DNA from: an uncultured Lachnospiraceae bacterium
GTDB taxonomy: Bacteria > Bacillota > Clostridia > Lachnospirales > Lachnospiraceae
DNA length: 64,000 bases
Direction: 5' to 3'
Assembly: GCA_934437985.1 (NCBI GenBank)
Contig: CAKSBI010000004.1
Span: 1-64,000, forward strand
Made by a program: the position numbers and the translations under genes
Part shown: piece after piece, positions 48,059-55,781 of the stretch
Position numbering within the stretch: the stretch's first letter is position 1
How the letters are laid out: every line of letters starts with the position of its first letter
The notes under the pieces: model-generated
The model's input: only the letters and a program-made list of their open reading frames with translations
What the model was told of the DNA's origin: nothing
The model's database searches: none

Positions 48059-48866
48059 AATATTTTATATATCGGCTATGCTCATGCAGCGCAGCCGATA
48101 TTTTTTTTATTTCATTGATAAATTCACGGTTATCAATAGACGGTTCAATATAATTTCTTGCAATAAAGCTTGGAATGCCCCCATCTGATTCTGCCTCCGC
48201 TGCTTCCATACAATATGGTACGGCAAATAATCTGTTCTCCGGAATCTGATACTTTTTACGTATCTGTTCAAGCGAAAACACCCTTCCCGGATTATAATTG
48301 CCGATTACAAATAGAGCTTTGTCACGCAGCATCGAAAAATTACAAAAGAAATGATCAAGAACATTTTTATTCTGATTAAGATTGACAACTACAATATCTG
48401 CACTATCCACTATAGCTTTTGTTGACAGACACCCTGTAGCAAAAGTATCAATGTAGACCGTATCAAAAAACCTCTCAAGCCCTCCAAACAGACCCGGCAT
48501 ATTTCTGCTGAATTCATAATCTAACAGTTCCCTGTTCCTCAGATATCCATGCGGCAGATAATATAGCCTGTCACGTATATACGATACTGCGCACCTGAAT
48601 ATCAGCCGCTCTTCATCCTCCGGTTCAACATCTGTAAACTGCTCCATCAGATTTTCCAGGCTGTATTGATTATAGCCACATGTTTCACAGACGTACTTAT
48701 CAGACCTCCTTTTATTAAGCGTTGTCTCAATATTCAGCAGATGATCATGATTCTCCATCAATACTACCTTAGCATCATAAAAAAGAGCCTGTGCCACAGC
48801 TATACTTGCCATGTGCATTGTTGTCCCACACTGGCCACGCACATGGCTCCAAAATACTATCTTCAA
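47994..48866 (-). CDS. ParA/CpaE-like protein with degenerate P-loop
   Basis: About 290 residues from a TTG start at 48866, 7 nt after GGAGG. The N-terminus has the ParA/MinD/CpaE shape, but the deviant Walker A KGGxGKT is replaced by RGQCGTT (residues 10-16), so both lysines are missing. Later blocks FDTVYIDTFATGCLSTKAIVDSA-like (switch II region) and IVVVNLNQNK fit the fold. A CxxC pair (YVCETCGYNQ, about 60) and the terminal ECVFCQ could bind metal. TadZ/CpaE-type pilus localisation proteins also lose P-loop residues, but no tad genes are nearby. Its 3' coding end contains the terminator of the opposite CNNM gene. ATP binding is doubtful. Confidence 0.65.
   Translation of the reverse strand: MKIVFWSHVRGQCGTTMHMASIAVAQALFYDAKVVLMENHDHLLNIETTLNKRRSDKYVCETCGYNQYSLENLMEQFTDVEPEDEERLIFRCAVSYIRDRLYYLPHGYLRNRELLDYEFSRNMPGLFGGLERFFDTVYIDTFATGCLSTKAIVDSADIVVVNLNQNKNVLDHFFCNFSMLRDKALFVIGNYNPGRVFSLEQIRKKYQIPENRLFAVPYCMEAAEAESDGGIPSFIARNYIEPSIDNREFINEIKKISAALHEHSRYIKYFNHHRPDFYQNVALNECVFCQ
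48069..48108 (+). terminator. Intrinsic terminator of the CNNM gene, inside the convergent CDS
   Basis: ATATCGGCT (48069-48077) pairs with AGCCGATAT (48093-48101) followed by eight T. It lies 10 nt after the CNNM stop and within the coding 3' end of the ParA-like gene on the other strand, where it encodes a Lys-Ile-Ser-Ala-Ala to Ser-Arg-Tyr-Ile stretch. Confidence 0.9.
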
Positions 48867-49211
48867 ATACACTCCTCCATTTTCACTTTATCCATTTTCA
48901 CTTTAATTGGTACACTAAAAAAACGCAGAAATACTACGAAATCCTAAAACATAATTGAATTGGGAAATTTTGATTAAACAACTGACTAATCTTAAAACTT
49001 TTGATACTACTGAAATTGGTTATTTTATTAGACATAAGCAAATCGAAATACGTCTGCCTATCTGTATTATCATATAATTATATTATACATCATTTAATAC
49101 TGCATGTAAATATATATATTACATTTTTTATAATTTCTATGTATGATGTCGTGGTTAAAAGCCCCCGACTTTGATGCCTGTCTGTATGACAGACATTAAC
49201 AGCCTGTCACA
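48867..49211. other. Intergenic: promoter area, short repeats and hairpins
   Basis: AT-rich. CCATTTTCACTTTA occurs twice in tandem (around 48884-48912) close to the ParA-like start. At 49148-49170 GTCGTGG...CCCCGAC can fold as a hairpin, and TGTCTGT-AT-GACAGACA (49180-49197) is a near-perfect stem downstream of pyrE without a T run. No gene recognised. Confidence 0.35.
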
Positions 49212-49883
49212 TCAGATTCCGTACTGTTCATAATACGCATCTATTCTCGCCTTAATCTCATCATCAATAACAACTTTTCCATTATATGGCTTATTGTAAA
49301 GATGCTCAACAATCTCTTCCATTGTTACGATTGCTGTTGTCTTAATTCCATACTCTTCACCGATCTCTTCAAGAGCGCCCTTATCCCCGGTTCCTCTTTC
49401 CATGCGGTTAACCGATACAACCAGCCCGATAACATCATTCACACCCTGAGCCTTAAGAATAGGCATCGTCTCCCTGATCGACTTTCCTGATGTCGTAACA
49501 TCCTCAATCATTACAACCCTGCTATCAGCTGAAAGCGGACTTCCAAGAAGAATACCGGTATCTCCATGATCCTTTTCTTCTTTTCTGTTAGAGCAGTACG
49601 CTACATTAACATCATATAATTCACTCATTGCGATTGATGCTGCTACACTAAGTGGAATACCCTTATATGCAGGTCCAAACAATACATCAAAGTCTGTTCC
49701 GAACCTGTCATGTATTGCCTTTGCATAATAGGTGCCAAGCTTACGGAGCTGCTCCCCTGTTCTGTAAAAACCTGTATTAATGAAAAATGGGGTCTTACGT
49801 CCACTCTTAGTTACAAAATCACCAAATCTTAAAACCTGGCTGTCTACCATGAATTCTATAAATTCTTTCTTATAACTCTCCAT
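49212..49883 (-). CDS. pyrE: Orotate phosphoribosyltransferase
   Basis: 223 residues. PRPP-binding motif RVVMIEDVTTSGKSIRE (about 120-136), FGPAYKGIPLSVAASIAM and the flexible-loop NRKEEKDHGDTG are all present. It forms OMP from orotate and PRPP, the penultimate step of UMP synthesis. AAGGAGG 10 nt upstream of ATG 49883. No other pyr gene is adjacent, so it stands apart from the usual pyrimidine operon, consistent with local rearrangement on its right side. Confidence 0.95.
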   Translation of the reverse strand: MESYKKEFIEFMVDSQVLRFGDFVTKSGRKTPFFINTGFYRTGEQLRKLGTYYAKAIHDRFGTDFDVLFGPAYKGIPLSVAASIAMSELYDVNVAYCSNRKEEKDHGDTGILLGSPLSADSRVVMIEDVTTSGKSIRETMPILKAQGVNDVIGLVVSVNRMERGTGDKGALEEIGEEYGIKTTAIVTMEEIVEHLYNKPYNGKVVIDDEIKARIDAYYEQYGI

Positions 49884-50035
49884 CTTGTCATTTCCTCCTT
49901 ATTTTAAGCCATTTCTAGATATTTATTTGATTTATTTTTGTGCTACTGTACCACTACTGTACCAATTTGTATTTACCCTGCCTGTCTTTCCACAAACTGT
50001 TCCAATCCTTTAAACAAAGAATCTGTTTTCAACCG
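49884..50035. other. Intergenic: pyrE upstream region with a short tandem repeat
   Basis: Contains the pyrE ribosome site and a tandem duplication of the 11-mer TGGTACAGTAG on the minus strand (about 49942-49965). No clear promoter hexamers were found. Confidence 0.35.
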
Positions 50036-50185
50036 ACAAATCCGTATAACCTCAATATTTTCTACCTTTGTGCTAATCAGGCATGGTCGATTGACATTAC
50101 ATACATTCCAATGAAGCACGGATTTCTTTATCTGACAGCCATTATCGACTGGTACAGCCGTTGTATCGCCGGATGGGACATTTTT
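50036..50185 (+). pseudogene. IS3-family transposase (OrfB) fragment
   Basis: An internal piece of an IS3-type integrase-core transposase: NQAWSIDITYIPMKHG and LTAIIDWYSRCIAGWD include the first two Asp of the DDE triad. Similarity starts near PYNLNIFY and stops abruptly after GWDI; the third catalytic residue and both IS ends are missing. It borders the detached rlmN tail and marks a rearrangement point. Confidence 0.85.
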
Positions 50186-50280
50186 GCGTCATTCTTCACA
50201 ACCAATTATACCTTATCAAACCAAAACTTAGTTGTCAGTGGATACATTTTTTTATTTTTATTCTTTTTATTTATAAATAC

Positions 50281-50300
50281 AAAAAGGCTCACAAAGCCTT
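50281..50300 (-). terminator. Terminator downstream of the detached rlmN tail
   Basis: AAGGCT-TTGTG-AGCCTT followed by TTTT on the minus strand, 16 nt past the end of the duplicated rlmN segment. It was probably the original terminator behind that rlmN copy. Confidence 0.7.
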
Positions 50301-50315
50301 ATTTTACTATGGTTT

Positions 50316-50399
50316 ACAGGCATCAATGTATTTCTTCCTGAGCTGCCCACATGCGGCGTCAATATCTGCGCCCATTCCTTTTCTAATTGAAACATTTAT
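50316..50399 (-). pseudogene. Detached rlmN 3' end (copy A of an 84-bp repeat)
   Basis: On the minus strand this encodes INVSIRKGMGADIDAACG, then QLRKKYIDACKP and a stop just beyond the repeat. It matches the C-terminus of the intact rlmN at 55781-56833 with six differences in 84 bp (copy B, 55787-55870). The match ends abruptly upstream at 50399, so only the tail is present. The differences (Ile/Val, Ser/Thr, terminal Lys-Pro/Arg) show it is a diverged allele, not a fresh duplication. Confidence 0.9.
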
Positions 50400-50540
50400 A
50401 TGATTCAACTCTATGTGTCCTATAAATACTAAGATTTTTCAATAAATGCGTCATGTAATGCGTCATTCTGTAAAAGTATTAGAACTTATCATATCAAAAC
50501 TTATAAATATTTTACGTAACTAATATTATCACAACGCATG

Positions 50541-50568
50541 GAAAAAGACAAGTCATACATGACTTGCC
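50541..50568 (-). terminator. Terminator downstream of the BspA-like gene
   Basis: GGCAAGTCATGTATGACTTGTC forms a perfect-arm hairpin (one G-T pair) on the minus strand, followed by TTTTT. Confidence 0.85.
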
Positions 50569-50582
50569 TTCACCAGGTTTAC

Positions 50583-50675
50583 CTAACTTAAATAATATGC
50601 AATATCACCGGCTTCCTCTTCTATGAACCGGGAATCAGACAATTTTCTGGCCATCTCATATACATATAAATACAT
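50583..50675 (-). pseudogene. Vestigial 30-codon frame
   Basis: MYLYVYEMARKLSDSRFIEE... ending in AYYLS; its composition is protein-like but there is no ribosome site and an in-frame stop lies just upstream (four codons before the ATG). It probably is the C-terminal remnant of a lost gene. Family not recognised. Confidence 0.3.
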
Positions 50676-50760
50676 TCTATGCTCTGGTTACAGCTTGATG
50701 TTCCGGATACTGCACCTATATTTACAAGAAATTATCGTATTACATTAACGTTTCGTACCT

Positions 50761-53700
50761 TTATTTTGTTTTTATTGTCTTTTGAACCCATCCGGAATAT
50801 CGTTTTACTGTTTTATTATTTATTGTCTGTATCTGATAACAGCGTATACGCACGGTATATTTCTTTTTGTTTTTTAACTTTTTGATTTTTGCAGTCTTCT
50901 TTGCTTTCGATACCGCTATGGTTTTCCATTTCATTTTCTTCTTACCTGCAGATGCATATTGTATTTCAATTCCTACGATATCGTTATTCTTTTTCCAGAT
51001 TACATGAATACTCTTTTTACCGGCCTTAAAACGTATCTTCTGCAGTTTCTTTACCTTTGCAGCTGTCTGTCCGTTTATATCTGTCTGTGTTGTCTGTCCC
51101 GGTGACAACCGTGTATTGTTATTATCCACCGGTTTAGAATTATCAGCCGGGGCAGATGCCGTTGGAGTAGTGTCAGCCGGGACCGGAGCCGTTGGAGTGG
51201 CATCAGCCGGGGTCGGGGCCGTTGGAGTAGTGTCAGCCGGGGTCGGGGCCGTTGGAGTAGTGTCAGCCGGGGCAGATGCTGTCGGAGTGGCATCAGCCGG
51301 AGCCGTCGGAGTGGCATCTGCCGGTTGTTGTGTATTTGATGCCGGCTCATCATCTATATGTTCTACAATAGCAAAGTGCACCTGCTTATAACCATCGTAA
51401 TTACCAATTCCGTGAACATTAACCCTTGCTTCATTACCCGGTTTTGTATTATTCCAATAAGACAATTCATAATCTTTACCCTCTTTTAAGACAGTATTCC
51501 CATCCTTAACGATAATATCAGACGGTCTGACTTCAGAACCGGTATACAGATACTTTCCTTTTTGTAATACTGCGGTAATATCATCACTATCCATACTCTT
51601 AGCCTCAATCGTGAATGACCAGTATGTGCTTCCTACATAATCTCCCTTTCCATGTATATAAATGCGTGGAGCCTGCCGGGAATAATAGTAACCTACATCC
51701 GTATTATTCACATACTCCAGATAATAATCCCGTCCTTCCACCAATTGCTTCTCTCCGTCCATAACGGATTTAAGTTTCGGCCGGATTTCACTTCCGGTAT
51801 AGGTATATTTTAATTCTCCAGGCCATTCCACACAGGAACCGATATTCACTTTTGTTCCCTTACATACATAATAGGACACGGTATACTCTCCGCAATAATT
51901 GCCTGTACCATTAAAATGCACCAGACCATAACCTCCTATGTAATAAGATTCCGCAGGGTAATTTACCACATAATCTACACTCTCTTGTAAAGTAACCTCT
52001 TCTCCATCTATTATAGCTGTCAGAACGGTGTTGCCTTCTTCCGGACGTAATTCATCTCCGGTATACTCATATTGCTCCTTAATGTTAGACTTTAACTGCA
52101 GATCCCCAAAATTGATACGCTGTTTTGGTGCTGTAATTGTGCCGTTCTCCTGTTTCGTAAAAATACGCTTTGCCGGCTCCAGATCGGTAACATCAGCCAC
52201 CGCCGAATCCACGCCATAATTTAACAGCCATTTACCGGCTTCACCATCCACATCTGATTGATAGATATACCATTCATTCACATGCTCAGGATTGACCTGA
52301 TTTGCCGGAAGTGATCCTGACGATGTAACCAATGTATTACCGGATTTTACAGAACGCCCACCTTTGAATACAAATTTATCCCCGACGGTAACCTTTGCTA
52401 AATGATCACAGCCGTCAAACATCTTGTACATACTATAATTCCACACACCATCAATCATCTTGACCACGTCCATATCCGTGGTATCAAAGGAAGACAGATC
52501 TAATTCGACCAGACTTTCACATCCATAGAACATCTGATAGACAGTCTTGACTTTAGAGGTATCAAAGGAGGACAGATCCAATGCAGTCAGATTTTTACAG
52601 CCGTAGAACATCGAATACATATCTTCCACCCCGGAAGTATCTAATCGATCCAGGTTCTCTATGGATGTCAAGGAGCGGCAATTATAGAACACACTGCTTG
52701 CTCCATATGAATAATTAACTCTCCCGATATGAAGTCCCTGCTCCGGCATAATTACCCTGGTAAGAGATGTACATGCTGCAAACATCCAACTGATATCCAT
52801 CACCTTATCACTCCGCCACGATGACATATCAGCTACCCGGAGCTGATAACATTGTTGAAACATCTGTCCCAGATATTGTGCTGATGATATGTCAATCTTA
52901 TCAAAATCAAAAGATTGCAGGTTATAACATTCATAAAAGAGAGAATTGAAACTTTCCACCTTAGAGGTATCCAAGTTACCTAAAGCAACAGATTCCAATG
53001 TATAGCAGGAGGCAAATGTCTGCATCATATCCACCGGCTGTGCCGGAAGCTTCGCATTCATAGACACCTTCTTAAGACTTGCACAATACCCAAACAGGTA
53101 TACGGTATTCTTTACCTGAGACAAATCTGCGTTTGAGAAATCAATCTCTTTCAAGTGATCCAACCGCATAAACAACTCATGTATATCCTCCGGGAACACA
53201 ACACCATCCTCAAATTCTATGTATTCAATCTCCTCTGCATAATCTTCCCATGGAGAATAGAATTTGTTATACCTGTTTCCTCCCTTTCCGGCACCAATTG
53301 TTAACGTCTTATCTTGTATTGTACATTTACATTCTCCCCAATAGATTCCTTCTGCCCGAAGCCATGTACCCTGCAGGGTAATCTCTCCATTCCATTCTGC
53401 TTTACTTAACTGATCATAATCAATCAGTTGATCGGGAGTGCCCTCCTTATACCAGTTTGTGTTTTCCGGAAGCTTGATATATGCATCACTAAATGAGAAA
53501 TGTTCTCCAAATATAATCTTCTCTAATTCATTATTACACCTGAAAAAATAATCCAGATTATAATTGTTCCTTTCCTGAATACATGCTGTATTAAAGGAAG
53601 AAACATCAGCCACCTTTAATGAAGCGCAATTTGAAAAGAAGTTCTCCATATCCTCTACCTGTCTGGTATCAAATTGTTCAAGTCCTTCTATACTCTGTAA

Positions 53701-54147
53701 TTTTTCACAACCCTCAAACATATTTTCCATATATGTTACGGCACTTGTATCCACATCAGTAAAGATAATATTTTCACATTCTGTATAGGCTTTGAACATA
53801 TCCGAACAATCATTAGGGAAAACAACCTTACCATCAGTGCCAAATATCATCTTTTTAATATTGTCGGAATGTTCAACCCATGGTGTGCCATATCGCCGTT
53901 CCTCGCTGTCAACATATGCTACATCTTCTCCGGTTCCGCTGCTTACCGTAAGCACACCATCCTCCGATAGCGCCCAAGTACAGGTTCCCCATGTTCCATT
54001 CGCTGATGATGCCTGTACTGTATACATATTACTTCTGTGATTGACATATATCATTGCGCATACAATAAAAAGTACATACACCACCAAAAGACATATACGC
54101 CGTTTTTTCTCTTTTTCCATCTTCATTTTCCTATATAACCCTTTCAT
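50761..54147 (-). CDS. BspA-like leucine-rich-repeat surface protein (DUF285)
   Basis: 1128 residues. Start at 54147 with AAAGGGG 7 nt upstream. A basic N-terminus and hydrophobic segment (ICLLVVYVLFIVCAMIYV) give export or anchoring. At about 80-600 there are many DUF285/BspA repeats of the type MFYGCKNLTALDLSSFDTSK. Then three Ig-like repeats each opening with YTG-E--P (about 690-950), a Pro/Thr-rich linker of decapeptide repeats (PADTTPTAPT), and a basic Fn3-like C-terminal module (KKYTVRIRCYQI). There is no LPxTG motif. BspA proteins mediate adhesion to host proteins or other cells. It lies 133 nt downstream of the LuxR-type regulator, inside a probable islet. Confidence 0.88.
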   Translation of the reverse strand: MKGLYRKMKMEKEKKRRICLLVVYVLFIVCAMIYVNHRSNMYTVQASSANGTWGTCTWALSEDGVLTVSSGTGEDVAYVDSEERRYGTPWVEHSDNIKKMIFGTDGKVVFPNDCSDMFKAYTECENIIFTDVDTSAVTYMENMFEGCEKLQSIEGLEQFDTRQVEDMENFFSNCASLKVADVSSFNTACIQERNNYNLDYFFRCNNELEKIIFGEHFSFSDAYIKLPENTNWYKEGTPDQLIDYDQLSKAEWNGEITLQGTWLRAEGIYWGECKCTIQDKTLTIGAGKGGNRYNKFYSPWEDYAEEIEYIEFEDGVVFPEDIHELFMRLDHLKEIDFSNADLSQVKNTVYLFGYCASLKKVSMNAKLPAQPVDMMQTFASCYTLESVALGNLDTSKVESFNSLFYECYNLQSFDFDKIDISSAQYLGQMFQQCYQLRVADMSSWRSDKVMDISWMFAACTSLTRVIMPEQGLHIGRVNYSYGASSVFYNCRSLTSIENLDRLDTSGVEDMYSMFYGCKNLTALDLSSFDTSKVKTVYQMFYGCESLVELDLSSFDTTDMDVVKMIDGVWNYSMYKMFDGCDHLAKVTVGDKFVFKGGRSVKSGNTLVTSSGSLPANQVNPEHVNEWYIYQSDVDGEAGKWLLNYGVDSAVADVTDLEPAKRIFTKQENGTITAPKQRINFGDLQLKSNIKEQYEYTGDELRPEEGNTVLTAIIDGEEVTLQESVDYVVNYPAESYYIGGYGLVHFNGTGNYCGEYTVSYYVCKGTKVNIGSCVEWPGELKYTYTGSEIRPKLKSVMDGEKQLVEGRDYYLEYVNNTDVGYYYSRQAPRIYIHGKGDYVGSTYWSFTIEAKSMDSDDITAVLQKGKYLYTGSEVRPSDIIVKDGNTVLKEGKDYELSYWNNTKPGNEARVNVHGIGNYDGYKQVHFAIVEHIDDEPASNTQQPADATPTAPADATPTASAPADTTPTAPTPADTTPTAPTPADATPTAPVPADTTPTASAPADNSKPVDNNNTRLSPGQTTQTDINGQTAAKVKKLQKIRFKAGKKSIHVIWKKNNDIVGIEIQYASAGKKKMKWKTIAVSKAKKTAKIKKLKNKKKYTVRIRCYQIQTINNKTVKRYSGWVQKTIKTK
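51143..51324. repeat. 30-bp coding minisatellite in the BspA-like gene
   Basis: Six repeat units beginning TCAGCCGG at 51143, 51173, 51203, 51233, 51263 and 51293 (the last 24 bp), then a partial unit at 51317. They encode the Pro/Thr/Ala linker on the minus strand. Two central units are identical, which suggests slippage-driven length change. Confidence 0.9.
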
Positions 54148-54170
54148 ACCGCTGCCCCTTTCCGGCTAAA

Positions 54171-54208
54171 ATGATATATTTATCATATCGTATATTGTAG
54201 ATATTATA
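54171..54208 (-). promoter_or_regulatory. -10 box and palindrome before the BspA-like gene
   Basis: TATAAT on the minus strand at 54208-54203; no good -35. ATGATA-TATT-TATCAT (54171-54186) is a perfect palindrome between this box and the ribosome site, where a repressor or the neighbouring LuxR-type protein could act. Assignment is speculative. Confidence 0.4.
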
Positions 54209-54279
54209 TAGGTTTACATTTGTCTCAACCTTATAAAAACAGCTATATTTTTATAAAAAAGAGTTACATACGGAACTTC

Positions 54280-55671
54280 TTATTCCTTACTGCTTTCTCC
54301 ATCTCTTCCATAATAGAATTGTATTAATCCGACACGGGAACGTGTATTAGTCTTTTTGTTTATTGATGTAATATGTCTATACAGTGCTGCCCTTGATATA
54401 TATAATTGCTCTGCGATATTCTGTACGCTGTCATCTGACTCTAACAATGCCTGCAGCACTTCCTGCTCGCGTGCTGTCAAATGATATTGTGCTGCGAAAT
54501 CGGCAAATCGCTGTTCTTCTTTCTCTCCCGTTGTTAAAACCGCATTACCGGTTATCTTCTGCATCCATCCCGAATACATATATAATGCGATATGAATGCA
54601 TACAAACAGAACAACTGCGATCATGCTGATCAGAACAAAATTCCTTTTTTCAAACATGGTAATTGAGACTGAACCAATCAAACCTGCCCCTATATTATTA
54701 ACTGCCCTGCCGAAACCTGCCCAGAACGCAGGATAACCGGTATATAATGCATATTCCATAAAGCTTGTCGTAAAATAAACAGCAAAAAAACCGGCCGACA
54801 GATAGAATACAGGCAACCCTCCAAAATAAAATCTGCCTGATACAATAAGCAATACACAGATCACAGAAAGCAAAGTTACACAATACATAATAAGATTCAT
54901 ATAATGCCGGTTCCTTATATCATATAAAAATCCGGCTATCAATCCGCTAAACGCTAACAATAACCGCGGACACTGTCCGATATCCATACTGCCACCTGCA
55001 TGATACAGCGTAACAACATTATCTAATGTCGCAAATATAATTGTCATCAGCAACACACAGACTACAAGCATAATTCCTGCACCGGTAATATAAGATTGTT
55101 TCTGCAATTTTTCCGTAGACAGATTATCCCCCTGCCGAAATAAAAATACCGTAATGCCAGCCAACAGAATACTGCATATGGATAATAATATGGTTTCAAG
55201 ACTATTCTTTCCCACCAGATTATTATTCACAAACTGCAGCATGATTCCCGCCATATAAGAGCACCCCACAATCGCTGCCAGATGCGGATCATGCCTCAGT
55301 ATACGGATCACGCCATAGTGTATAGCACCTCCAAGTACTCCCATACCTATATACAGTAACACCCCTGCAATCAATATTGTCTGATAGGAACTGTGACAGC
55401 ATATCATATAATAACATATCACACTTACCAAACAGGCAGCTACTAAAAGAAATGCTGCCACATACCGTTTACAGCACCGGTAAAATACCGGAAATATTGC
55501 AAATCCGATTACACTTGCCGCTAAGATATAACTTTGTGCGGCTACAACACCAGGCGCATCTGTTACCGATGCCATACGATCATCAAATAAATATTCTGTT
55601 CCCAGAAACACAAAAAGGAATAATGCCAGAACCAGTGCGCAATATGTCCTGTTTGTGCGAAAAAATTCCAT
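54280..55671 (-). CDS. 12-TM membrane protein with C-terminal LuxR-type HTH regulator domain
   Basis: 463 residues from ATG 55671 (AAGGGG 6 nt upstream); the frame is open 22 codons further. The first 380 residues contain about 12 hydrophobic segments arranged like an MFS transporter (YCALVLALFLFVFLGTEYLF, GMGVLGGAIHYGVI and others). The last 65 form a LuxR/GerE HTH (HLTAREQEVLQALLES, VQNIAEQLYISRAALYRHIT). Such membrane-tethered LuxR proteins are known in Actinobacteria (Eggerthella-type) and some Clostridia; they probably sense a ligand through the membrane domain and regulate the adjacent gene. The next gene in the same direction is the BspA-like protein, the likely target. Confidence 0.85.
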   Translation of the reverse strand: MEFFRTNRTYCALVLALFLFVFLGTEYLFDDRMASVTDAPGVVAAQSYILAASVIGFAIFPVFYRCCKRYVAAFLLVAACLVSVICYYMICCHSSYQTILIAGVLLYIGMGVLGGAIHYGVIRILRHDPHLAAIVGCSYMAGIMLQFVNNNLVGKNSLETILLSICSILLAGITVFLFRQGDNLSTEKLQKQSYITGAGIMLVVCVLLMTIIFATLDNVVTLYHAGGSMDIGQCPRLLLAFSGLIAGFLYDIRNRHYMNLIMYCVTLLSVICVLLIVSGRFYFGGLPVFYLSAGFFAVYFTTSFMEYALYTGYPAFWAGFGRAVNNIGAGLIGSVSITMFEKRNFVLISMIAVVLFVCIHIALYMYSGWMQKITGNAVLTTGEKEEQRFADFAAQYHLTAREQEVLQALLESDDSVQNIAEQLYISRAALYRHITSINKKTNTRSRVGLIQFYYGRDGESSKE

Positions 55672-55733
55672 AACCATTCCCCTTTTCTGTATCTCACCAT
55701 ATATAATAATTGCATTATTTTCCATTTTGACCT

Positions 55734-55781
55734 TCAAGTATCTTTTTCATTACTTTCACAGGAATAACAGGTACACCACAT
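55734..55781 (-). CDS. Possible 15-codon Cys-rich ORF overlapping the rlmN stop
   Basis: Starts with ATG overlapping the rlmN TGA (TGATG) and encodes MWCTCYSCESNEKDT. Only the overlap, which is typical of coupled translation, supports it; there is no other signal and it may be chance. Separately, reading through the rlmN stop in frame gives 21 further open codons (CGVPVIPVKVMKK...). Confidence 0.2.
   Translation of the reverse strand: MWCTCYSCESNEKDT

Larger units (their letters stand above)
50400..50760. other. Islet left flank: vestigial frame and terminator
   Basis: Between the rlmN tail and the BspA-like gene there is AT-rich DNA, one strong minus-strand terminator (50541-50568) and a 30-codon frame (50583-50675), described separately. 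Nothing else was recognised. Confidence 0.5.

Noticed and set aside
49140..49200. GTCGTGG...CCCCGAC hairpin resembling an IS200/IS605 end
   Set aside because: Only one end-like hairpin, no TnpA/TnpB remnant nearby; could equally be a terminator-like structure behind pyrE.
49940..50341. 133-residue plus-strand protein gene
   Set aside because: Only the central part is IS3 transposase; the ends are unrelated sequence and there is no start signal.
51143..51324. Regular repeats that might be a CRISPR array
   Set aside because: Units are contiguous without unique spacers and encode an in-frame Pro/Thr linker; it is a coding minisatellite.
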